Source: Methanobacteriota archaeon
GTDB taxonomy: Archaea > Thermoplasmatota > Poseidoniia > Poseidoniales > Poseidoniaceae
Assembly: GCA_002727515.1 (NCBI GenBank)
Contig: PBXF01000046.1
Location: 3,774-10,041 of the forward strand
Reading direction: 5' to 3'
DNA: 6,268 nt
Below, piece after piece: positions 1 through 6,268 of the stretch (positions within the stretch are counted from its first letter, which is position 1; every line of letters begins with the position of its first letter). The notes under the pieces are model-generated. The model was not told the DNA's origin, ran no database searches, and was given only the letters and a program-made list of their open reading frames with translations. Made by a program: the position numbers and the translations under genes.

Positions 1-1144
1 AATCGCCAGTAGACCAAACTCTATTGCCCTGAACAAATACTGGAGTTTTTTGGTCGCTAGAAGTGAAGTCCGAGTCATCACCAACTTGACCGCCACCTCG
101 TGCACCCCAGCATTTCATGTCGCCATCATTCAGCATAGCACAGGTGTGACCGCCGCCAGAACTAATCCCAATCGCAGTATATCCTGAACCGAGGTTGATA
201 TCTGAGGAAGGCGGTGTTGTTCTATCATTAGATGTTCCATCACCAAGTTGTCCGTTGTTGTTGCTTCCCCAGCAGCGAACCCCACCATCGGTAAGGAGAG
301 CACAGGTGTGATCGTAGCCCGCTGAAATGTGGGCAACAGAATGCCCAGAACCGAATGATGATGTTGCTACAGGCGCTTGACGGTCGGTAGTGGAACCGTC
401 ACCCAGTTGACCCTCTGCATTCTTCCCCCAACAGACAACTGAAGCATCGTCTAAGAGGGCGCATACATGGAATTCTCCTGCAGAGATTTGCTTTGCAGTA
501 CGGCCAGCAGGGAGAGAAATTGCCGAACTTGGTGGTGAACTGATGTCGCTACCAGATCCTCCGCCATCTCCGCGTTGACCTTCATCGTCTGCACCCCAGC
601 ACTTGATTGATCCATCATCTAACAAGGCGCAAGTAAAGCCCTGACCTAGGGCAAGAGATATTGCGTGGCGGCCTGTTCCCAATGAATTGATCGTTTGTGG
701 TGTATTGAAACTAGAGGTTGATGAGCCTACTCCGAGTTCACCATTACTATTTCGCCCCCAGCACTTGACAGATTGGTCGTCAAGTATAGCACAAGTGTGA
801 TGGTAGCCCAAGTACACCGAAGTAGTTGTTCTACCTGAACCCACGTTGACGGTTTGTGGCGTATCCTTGTCTCCGCCTCCTCCTACCCCAATCTGACCTT
901 GATTGTTACGACCCCAACATTTCAGAACACCAGTATCTAGTACTGCACAAGTATGTTGTTCACCCAACGAAACTGAAATCGCATCAGAACCAAGGTTGTT
1001 GGTTTTTGTCGGACGATCTCTCCAATGACCATCCTCTTGAGAGCCCATATTGCCAATTCCTAGTTGTCCGTTGCCGTTTCGGCCCCAACAATAGAGGTCT
1101 CCATCATTACGGATAGCGCAAGTATTTCGCCAAGAGGCATACAT
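1..1144 (-). repeat. RCC1-type repeat block B, seven blades (reaches the window edge)
   Basis: Seven repeats with C-x9-C-W-G and mostly GQLG cores have their second-Cys codons starting at 1090, 919, 763, 601, 433, 274 and 112, giving unit lengths of 57, 52, 54, 56, 53 and 54 residues. All seven keep CWG. Blades 4 to 7 have GDG or GDD where block A has GLG, and the residue before the Gly-turn is usually Asp, so the surface is more acidic than block A. After blade 7 the sequence 'KTPVFVQGNRVW' runs off the window; whether an eighth repeat or another domain follows cannot be seen. As with block A, a seven-bladed ligand-binding propeller is the likely fold. Confidence 0.93.
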
Positions 1145-4100
1145 AGTCAAGTTAGCACTTTCAAGTGGGTCATAATCCCACTCCCAAGTTATATCTGTAC
1201 CAATTGAACTGTTTCGAGTAATGAATGCTCCATCTACGCTTGCTGAAAGTGTCCAAACGATGTTTAACACAAGTGTAGCAGTTGCAGAACCACCTGAGTT
1301 GTTAGCGTAAATCGTGTATGTTGCATTACCAGTTACATTCTCTGGAGTACCCCAAATACTTCCATTGGTCGTACCGAAGGTCAGACCTGTTGGTAGACTT
1401 GGAGTAATTGCCCAAGATGTTACAGCCCCGCCAGAGATAGTCGGATTGATAGTAGACATCAGACGATTGTTAGAAATCTCGACTGGAGATGTGTAAGAGA
1501 TTGAGGCGATTTGGTCGTTGATGATAATTGAAACAGTGGTTGTTGCTGAACCATGGCTATTGGTTGCAGTAATAGTGTAAGATTTAGCTGTAGTTTGAAG
1601 AACTGTTGGTGTTCCACTGATTGCACCAGTGGATGTATCAAAATTCAGACCTGATGGTAAAGTTGCATTGATTGCCCAGGATGTTGGAGCACTACCGCTG
1701 TAAGTAGGCGTATTGGTTACCATTAGAGTGCCTTTTTCCAGAGTCATACTCGATGGCGAATAACTAACTGAACTCGGTGGAGACATTACCGTAATTTGGA
1801 ATGTTGTAGAGTATGAGCCGGCTGGGTTGTTTGCAGTTACCGTGTAATTTGTACTACTCATATCGGCTGTAGGTGTTCCCCAAATTGTTCCATTGCCGGA
1901 ATCGAAGTTCATTCCTGACGGAAGTGTGCCTGTCAATGAGTAAGATGTTGTAACTTCACCATTGCTTACGCTAAGTGGCAGGCTATATGTTTGCCCATTC
2001 GCAAATACGATAGAGGAATATGAATAAGAAAGGCTAGTTGCGTTGCTGTAGACGCCTTTACCTGAAGTGTATATCTGGTTGATGTTGCTAGCGTTCAGCG
2101 CATCAGCGAAGATCATGACCGAACCGATTTGCCCATCGAAACCTTGGTTGTATTCTCCTCCATTGTGTGAGCCAATGAAGACGCTATTGCTCACATCTCG
2201 TATGTTTGCATCTCCTGATAGGCTAGCGTTGGCGACGTTAACGCCATCGATGTAGAATCGAAGCATGTTGCCCATATCAGCCACCATGGCAACATGATAC
2301 CAGCGGTCTGTATCGATAGATACCCTTGGAGTAGATGTCGAACCGCCTGTGTCAGGCGTTCCAACTGCTCCGTAGATTTTGTGATCTGTAGGGTGTATTT
2401 TGATATGCCAACCCACCGTTCCAGAAGATCCACCATCATTCAGTGAAGCGATAATAATGCCATGATCGATGGAAGAAGCGTTGACCCATGTTACAATCGA
2501 CCAATCGTTGTGGTCTACGCTTGCAAAGCGAACGATGACGACACCTGACCCGCCGTCACCTCCGTCCTTTGTGTTGCTGCCACTGCCGCCGCCACCACCA
2601 CCGCCACCGCGATGATGTGTAGCGTGACTTGCAACGTTGTTTGCCGTTCCACCGTCACCAGCGCCAGAACCACCTTGGGCTTTTACGCCTGTTGAGTTCC
2701 AAGAACCACCGCCTCCACCGGAGCCATACTGGCTAAGCGAACCTGTGAGTGATGAACTTGTGCCAAAACCGCCGTTGCCTGCGATGGTGGAACTGGTGGC
2801 GTCTGAGCCATCTTGACCAGCACCTCCGCCACCGCCACCAGCGTTGGTTACACCGTTACCGCCGTCGGTTGCGCCTGTACCACCTGCGCCGTTAGCATTC
2901 GAAGCGCCGCCGCCGCTACCATTCTGAGTAAACGCTGGCGTACCTGTTGGGGCATCAGCACCATCAGCGCCCAAGGATGTCCAAGTGGCACCGCCACCGC
3001 CACCGCCGACAACAATAGTTCCGAGTTGCGAAGGTAATCCGTTCGCACCATCTGAACTTGAGGCAGTAGAACCTTGGCCGCCCTGTCCAACAACAACGGT
3101 CACAGTAGAACCTGAGGTCAGAGTCGCTGAACTGGAGTATTCGACAGCACCGCCGCCACCGCCACCACCGGTGTTGTAGCCACCGCCGCCACCGCCACCG
3201 ACAATCAGAGTCTCTGCTGAGCTTACACCAGCAGGGACGCGCCATCCACCTTGGGCGGTGAGCACTGTTCGCTCGAACGTGAGGATAGTGTCGCTTCCAG
3301 AGGTGGAAACATCCCATGTGCGAACAACTTCAGGCGAGCCTGTAGCCGAGGTGAGTGAAGCCGAACTTGCACCCGTACCTGTAGCCATGTTCGATACGCT
3401 GGAGACTGTATCGCCGTCGCGTTCGAGGTTGAAATCAAAGAAGGCGTTTAGGTTGGCATCATTGACGCTCGGATATTTATTCATGTCATCGGCAATGGTG
3501 GATGAACGGTCTGAAGTGTAGATGCGAAGATCGTCAATCAGACCATGCCAAGCATCGTCCGTGAGATAGCCCTGGCGCGAACCGACGTGCAATCGCTGTG
3601 CGTTGTTATCACCAAGGTCTCCTTCATAGGATGAGGCACTGTAAGATTGCACACCATTAACGAATAGTTTGACGCCTGAACTGCTGCTTGCTCGGGTCAG
3701 TGCGACGTGCTGCCAAACATCATCTTCTGCAGTTACACTTGTATCAATCCAGTTCCCCACTGAGCCACCGCCACCGTACCAAGATGAACCAGATCCTAGA
3801 ATGTAATGCCACGTCCCCGAATTACATCCTATGATGAAGGAATAATGCTTCATAACAAAGGTAGGTGTGCCAGTGGTTCCTTCACAATCTGTAGGTTTTA
3901 GCCATGCTTGAATGGTGAATGAGGTCTCCACAGCACCCAGTGTGTACCCAGCAGATGTCGCCGGGGCCTTGAGGTACTGGTTTGTGGCACCCTGATTCAA
4001 CTCAACGGCCAAATCTTCGTACGGCTCACCAGGTCGAAGGGTCGTGGAATCCTGAATTTCGATTTCATCGCACGTATAACTTCCAGAGTCATAGGCGCCT

Positions 4101-6268
4101 GCCGTGGTGTTCGAGCATGAACCATCGTAGTCAAATCGAGTACGGCTTGGGTTCCAATCCGGCCCTACAGAGCCGATGGTTCCGTGGTTGTTGAAGCCAG
4201 AAAGGTCGGCAATGTTGGTGCCACTACCACTGTAGGAACTGCTGTTGGTTGGGTCGAGATGGAGACGAAGGTCAAGCGATGATGGTGGCGTGTATGATGA
4301 AAATGTACACGAGCCATCAGAAACGATTGCGTCTGAATCATAGTTGTCTGCATAATCAAGCATACAACCTGCAACCGGCGCATCAGGAGCACTGTAAGTC
4401 CAAGAAATACCAGCCTCCCAAGGACTGGAATCAGATGCATTGTAAGCACCAGCACTGTATCGATGTAGATTCGACCCCCATTTAGGACGGAAGTCATTAT
4501 TTGCGGGGTCGACTAATTGCTCAGAAACTGTAAATTTGTATAATGTGCTAACGTTTGATGCAACAACAGGAATCCATTGTTGGGTAGTGTTTCCAAGTCC
4601 TAATTGACCCTTGTTATTCTTACCCCAGCAAGCCAGAGATCCTGTATCCAATACAGCACAAGAATGGGTAAAACCAACGCTAACTGACGCGGCAGTTCTA
4701 CCAGTCCCAAAGTTGGGATATCTGTTAGCGGTGCTAGAGGCATCAGTACCGGTTGTGTAGCCAAACAAGCCCCATTCATCATTACCCCAGCATACGACGC
4801 TACCGTTTGTTAGGTGTGCGCATCCGACTCTTTGTCCAACATCAACTCGATACGCATCAACATCTATACCGGTAACATACTGTAACGTAGTGGAACTTGT
4901 GGTATTGCCCAATCCAAGTTGGAATTCGTTGTTTTTTCCAGTACACGCAACTGAGCCATTATCGTATGTAACGCACATGAACAGTTTACCAATGTCTACA
5001 GAGACGATTTTTCTACCGTTTGGAATAGTAAGGTAGGTTGGTGAATGTTGGTCTGTTGAATTTCCTAATCCTAATTGCCCATTTGCATTTTCACCCCAGC
5101 ATGCCAATGAATTATTGTCCATTGTGGCACAGAACGATTTCAAGCCGCCAAAAATACTTACAGGCTTGCTTGTCCCTGGGAAGGTGACCAAATGAGGTGT
5201 CAATACGTTGATACTATTTGATTGATTTCCAAGTCCGAGTTGACCTTCATTATTTCGCCCCCAACATTTTATTGACTGGTTATCTAAAAGTGCGCATGTT
5301 GCTGCATTTGTTGCTGCAACACTTACCGCTGTTCTACCAGAGCCGAGATTTACCGTTGTAGGAGTCCAAACTCCTCCAGTCGTAACGTTTCCTAAGCCGA
5401 GTTGGCCTCTAGTGTTGTCACCCCAACATTTCAGTTCCCCATTATCTAAAACAGCACATGAATGAGATTTTGGCCCTGAATTTTCGTCGCCAGAGCCACT
5501 TACGCCAATCATGACAACAGTCCTTCCAGCGCCCACATCTACAAATTGGGGCGTAATTTCCTGCGAACTAGTTGAACCAAGCCCTAGTTGTCCGTAGTTG
5601 TTCTTACCCCAACAATAGAGAGATTGGTTTTCATAGAGAGCACAAGTGTGTAAGTTACGTGCTTCAAATGTTCCGTCATAACCCTGTATGTAACCGTTCC
5701 AATTGTTCCAATGCGAGCCGTTTGGCAACGGGTTATCGAAGATATCGTCTGAGCGATGATCTGCTAAAGAATCGATTGCATTTCCGTGAATTGTTGAGTT
5801 TTTGTTGTTGACGCCACCATCGGTCAAGAATATGATATCGTTTTTGCCGGTTGAATTGAAAATAGTGTTGTTATGGATGTCATGATAATCACCTTTGACC
5901 ATCAAACCTCCCGCAGCATTCCATATGACATTGTGGTGCATTGTTCCATTTCGCCCTTCACCAGCTTGACCTATTGGTGCATCAAATCGAGCACCATACT
6001 TGATGACATCGTGAATCCAGTTGTATGCAATTTCAGCACCAGGTGCCTCACCTTGCATGACTTGCACTACTGCCCCGTCGCTCTGCAAGTGGCCAACATC
6101 CCACACTTCGTTGTAGAATACTTTCGGCGCATCACCAATTGAGAGAACGGACGATGCACCGGTTAGGTGAACGCTATTATTTGTGAAATACATATCACGG
6201 CCACCTTCATAGATTGTTGTCATCAATCCCTTCTGGTCAGCCGCTGACCAATCGATAGCATAGAAGTA
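1..6268 (-). CDS. Giant multidomain surface protein (beta-helix, RCC1, LamG, Gly-rich, Ig-like), partial at both ends
   Basis: One uninterrupted frame spans the window on the minus strand, with codons from the complement of 6266-6268 down to 2-4 (2,089 codons). Its start lies beyond 6268 and its stop before 1, so the signal peptide and any membrane anchor are not visible. Domains in order: parallel beta-helix (residues 1-199), seven RCC1 repeats (200-571), beta-helix C-terminal segment (572-631), GC...DGSC motif (634-654), LamG-like (664-949), glycine-rich (1007-1249), short LamG-like (1250-1410), three Ig-like domains (1411-1671) and seven more RCC1 repeats (1709-2089). All are typical of exported binding proteins, and frequent N-x-S/T sequons and paired Cys agree with an extracellular location. 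No enzyme active site was recognised. Adhesion or ligand binding is inferred from domain types only. The closest resemblance I know is to giant surface proteins of Marine Group II archaea. The reading frame is near certain; the function is not. Confidence 0.95.
1145..1255 (-). other. Linker before RCC1 block B
   Basis: Residues 1672-1708 run from 'WTLSASVDGAFI' to 'ITWEWDYDPLESANLT'. They are not a recognisable domain. The stretch is acidic and aromatic around WEWDYD and leads straight into the first RCC1 blade. Confidence 0.5.
1256..1516 (-). repeat. Ig-like (He_PIG type) repeat 3
   Basis: Residues 1585-1671 contain 'SWAITPSLPTGLTF', 'NGSIWGTP', 'YTIYANNSGGSATATL' and 'VLNIV'. The SWAI...LPxGL.F core matches repeat 2 almost exactly, so the three units are tandem duplicates. 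They probably form a rod that separates LamG 2 from the second propeller. Confidence 0.87.
1517..1777 (-). repeat. Ig-like (He_PIG type) repeat 2
   Basis: Residues 1498-1584 contain 'SWAINATLPSGLNFDTSTG', 'ISGTP', 'YTITATNSHGSATTTV' and 'SIIIND'. This is the unit closest to the family consensus. Where repeats 1 and 3 have IWGTP it has ISGTP. Confidence 0.88.
1778..2038 (-). repeat. Ig-like (He_PIG type) repeat 1
   Basis: Residues 1411-1497 carry the signature 'LPSGMNFDSGNGTIWGTP', then 'YTVTANNPAGS' and 'TFQITV', as in the putative Ig (He_PIG) family of extracellular stalk domains. It follows LamG 2 directly and starts a tandem of three similar units of about 87 residues. Confidence 0.85.
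2039..2521 (-). other. LamG-like domain 2, N-terminally short
   Basis: Residues 1250-1410 contain 'DWSIVTWVNAS', 'GWHIKIHP', 'RWYHVAMVAD', 'MLRFYIDGVNVA', 'SVFIGSHNGG' and 'GQIGSVMIFADALNASNI'. These are the central and C-terminal strands of a laminin-G/concanavalin-like jelly roll. The strands that normally precede 'FT..AWV' are absent: the sequence passes from the Gly-rich exit 'VIVRFA' to 'DWSIVTWV' in about six residues. At about 160 residues it is still near normal length, so either the first strands are supplied by another part of the chain or the domain is a shortened variant. Likely function: ligand or sugar binding. Confidence 0.82.
2585..2608 (-). repeat. (Gly)8 codon run
   Basis: Eight glycine codons, the longest run in the window, follow 'HATHHR' and precede 'SGSNTKDGGDGG'. 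The adjacent cluster of three His and one Arg is unusual in this otherwise uncharged domain. Confidence 0.9.
2705..2719 (-). repeat. (Gly)5 codon run
   Basis: Five glycine codons lie between 'QYGS' and 'SWNSTG'. This is the shortest of the runs and includes one GGA codon. Confidence 0.85.
2822..2839 (-). repeat. (Gly)6 codon run
   Basis: Six glycine codons follow 'VTNA' and precede 'AGQDGSD' in the centre of the Gly-rich domain. One GGA codon breaks the GGT/GGC alternation. Confidence 0.9.
2990..3007 (-). repeat. (Gly)6 codon run
   Basis: Six glycine codons alternating GGC and GGT follow 'TIVV' and precede 'ATWTSLG' in the Gly-rich domain. The same hydrophobic-then-polyglycine pattern occurs at the first run ('LIV' then Gly7), suggesting internal repetition of a strand plus Gly-helix unit. 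Confidence 0.9.
3149..3199 (-). repeat. Paired (Gly)7 codon runs
   Basis: Two runs of seven glycine codons, at 3179-3199 and 3149-3169, flank a short YNT segment. They are built from GGT and GGC only and form a near-repeat at DNA level. They lie at the start of the Gly-rich domain, just after 'ETLIV'. All units are trinucleotides, so slippage of whole codons would keep the frame. Confidence 0.9.
3251..3421 (-). other. Linker between LamG 1 and the Gly-rich domain
   Basis: Residues 950-1006 are rich in Ser, Thr, Gly and Ala ('SNMATGTGASSASL') and end with 'DTILTFERTVLTAQG'. This last part, with its alternating hydrophobic residues, resembles the strand that leads into 'GGW.VPAGV' in other Gly-rich surface proteins. 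No separate domain is recognised. Confidence 0.5.
3422..4279 (-). other. LamG/concanavalin A-like domain 1
   Basis: Residues about 664-949 start with LHLDPTN..SYSGSG and DLSGFNNHGTI, a common entry to laminin-G-like jelly-roll domains. Later come 'FTIQAWLKP' (the usual 'FT..AWVK' strand), 'WQHVALTR', 'KLFVNGVQ', 'RLHVGSR' and the exit 'GLIDDLRIYTS'. Such domains bind carbohydrate or protein, often with calcium. At about 286 residues it is longer than a typical 150-200-residue LamG domain; the extra length lies before the AWLKP strand and includes a second Cys pair (GSC...YTC). It ends with 'NAFFDFNLERDGDT'. Confidence 0.8.
4307..4369 (-). other. GC...NY...DGSC micro-motif
   Basis: Residues 634-654 begin GCMLDYADNY and end SDGSC, fitting the recurring extracellular motif 'GC.D..A.NY...A..DDGSC' found in many secreted proteins of marine bacteria and archaea. 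The two Cys at its ends probably form a disulfide, and the Asp/Asn residues could bind a metal; both are inference. The motif sits between the beta-helix cap and the first LamG domain and probably acts as a rigid spacer. Confidence 0.65.
4376..4555 (-). other. Beta-helix C-terminal cap segment, resumed after the RCC1 block
   Basis: Residues 572-631 contain 'VDPANNDFRPKWGS' followed by an 'AGAY' element and 'SPWEAGISWTY'. In beta-helix proteins, a phrase like 'VDP.N.DFRPK.GS..IDAG...GAY' is the usual exit from the last coil. Here it is separated from the rest of the helix by about 370 residues of RCC1 repeats. The simplest reading is one beta-helix domain split by an inserted propeller. The usual 'IDAG' is replaced by 'HRYSAG', so this is a diverged copy. 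The match is from recall of the family pattern, not from an alignment. Confidence 0.6.
4556..5671 (-). repeat. RCC1-type repeat block A, seven blades
   Basis: Seven repeats of the form C-A-x7-8-C-W-G-x-N-x-x-G-Q-L-G-L-G form what should be a complete seven-bladed beta-propeller. The second-Cys codons start (5' on the minus strand) at 5614, 5428, 5266, 5101, 4945, 4792 and 4630, giving repeat lengths of 62, 54, 55, 52, 51 and 54 residues. Blade 1 is followed by a roughly 8-residue Gly/Ser-rich extension. Blade 5 reads CTG in place of CWG and FQLG in place of GQLG; blade 6 replaces GQLGLG with GLFGY. Five blades carry an N-x-S/T sequon straight after LGLG. RCC1 propellers are protein- or ligand-binding platforms; here the ligand is unknown. 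The nuclear RCC1 exchange-factor function does not apply to an exported prokaryotic protein. Confidence 0.93.
5672..6268 (-). other. Right-handed parallel beta-helix domain, N-terminal part (truncated by window edge)
   Basis: Residues 1-199 show the short Asn/Gly-rich beta-strand coils of right-handed parallel beta-helix proteins. Visible rungs include YFTNNSVHL, AEIAYNWIHDV, GTMHHNVIWN, HDIHNNTIF and STIHGNAIDSL. The pattern 'SDGAVVQVM', then 'NWIHD..KYG.RFD', then 'HHNV.WN..GG.MVKGD' matches a family usually annotated only as right-handed parallel beta-helix repeat protein. Members of this fold often bind or cleave polysaccharides, but no lyase or hydrolase catalytic set is evident here. 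The domain continues beyond 6268. It is interrupted after 'HWNNWNGYIQGYDG' by the first RCC1 block and seems to resume at 4555. Confidence 0.8.

Larger units (their letters stand above)
2522..3250 (-). other. Glycine-rich domain
   Basis: Residues 1007-1249 begin with GGWRVPAGVSSAETLIVGG and end with GGSGVVIVRFA. These are the characteristic entry and exit of the Gly-rich domain seen in bacterial, archaeal and phage surface proteins. Between them are five pure glycine runs of 5 to 8 residues, separated by Ser/Thr/Asn/Ala-rich stretches. Glycine-rich domains of this type can fold as bundled polyglycine helices in phage tail-tip adhesins, so a receptor- or surface-contact role is possible. GGC and GGT codons make this the most GC-rich part of the window. 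Confidence 0.85.

Noticed and set aside
1..1144. Regular recurrence of 'cccca(a/g)ca' every 150-170 bases, which could suggest a CRISPR or DNA repeat array
   Set aside because: The recurring string is the reverse complement of Cys-Trp-Gly codons in RCC1 blades. Repeats are diverged between units and the spacing is that of protein repeats.
2985..3179. Plus-strand open frame encoding proline-rich protein
   Set aside because: It is the antisense of the glycine codon runs (GGN read backwards gives proline or alanine codons) and has no independent coding support.
4165..4497. Minus-strand open frame of about 110 codons in another frame
   Set aside because: It overlaps the DGSC and LamG region of the giant frame in a different phase, has no recognisable domain, and is best explained as a shadow.
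4556..5671. Eukaryotic RCC1 or a beta-lactamase inhibitor (BLIP-II) as identity
   Set aside because: The fold class is shared, but the Cys-paired blades, sequons and fusion to beta-helix, LamG and Ig-like domains indicate an exported prokaryotic multidomain protein.
5572..6142. Two plus-strand open frames of 79 and 89 codons
   Set aside because: Both are antisense to the well-supported beta-helix and RCC1 coding sequence and show no motif of their own.
5672..6268. Polysaccharide lyase assignment for the beta-helix
   Set aside because: The rungs fit the fold, but I could not identify a catalytic Lys/Arg and metal-binding Asp set, so only the fold is called.
1..6268. Phage tail-fibre or tail-tip adhesin as the gene identity
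   Set aside because: The Gly-rich and LamG modules also occur in phage, but the two RCC1 propellers, Ig-like stalk and DGSC motif fit a cellular surface protein better; no phage structural gene is visible. Not fully excluded.
1..6268. A multi-gene system, promoter, terminator or RNA gene
   Set aside because: The coding frame occupies the full window, leaving no intergenic sequence in which such elements could be supported.

Overview
The whole window lies inside one very large open reading frame on the minus strand. Read in the frame whose codons are the complements of positions 6266-6268, 6263-6265 ... 2-4, it gives 2,089 consecutive sense codons. I found no stop, and neither the start codon nor the stop codon is inside the window. 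There is no intergenic DNA, so no promoter, RNA gene, terminator or second gene can be supported. The frame was cross-checked at the Cys-Trp-Gly or Trp codons of every domain, and all of them fall in the same phase.

The product is a mosaic secreted or cell-surface protein. In protein order (window right to left) it contains: the end of a right-handed parallel beta-helix domain (about residues 1-199); a first block of seven RCC1-type repeats (200-571); a short segment that looks like the remaining C-terminal part of the same beta-helix domain (572-631); a GC...NY...DGSC micro-module (634-654); a first LamG/concanavalin-like domain (about 664-949) and a linker; a glycine-rich domain that is one-third or more Gly (1007-1249); a second, N-terminally short LamG-like domain (1250-1410); three putative Ig-like (He_PIG type) domains (1411-1671); a linker; and a second block of seven RCC1-type repeats (1709 to the window edge).

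How the parts may work together: none shows a recognisable catalytic site. Beta-helix, LamG, Ig-like and RCC1-propeller modules are all typical of binding or scaffold parts of extracellular proteins. Many N-x-S/T sequons and a Cys pair in every RCC1 blade fit an exported protein. A role in adhesion or in binding polysaccharide or particles is an inference.

Organism: the combination of extracellular Cys-paired RCC1 repeats, LPxGLxF...GTP Ig-like repeats, DGSC micro-motif, LamG and Gly-rich modules in one giant protein resembles surface proteins I associate with marine planktonic prokaryotes, especially Marine Group II Euryarchaeota (Poseidoniales). Marine bacteria remain possible; this assignment is low to moderate confidence. 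I do not see a multi-gene system here. What is unusual is the protein architecture: an apparent propeller insertion into a beta-helix, and two matched seven-blade blocks with opposite N versus D surface chemistry.
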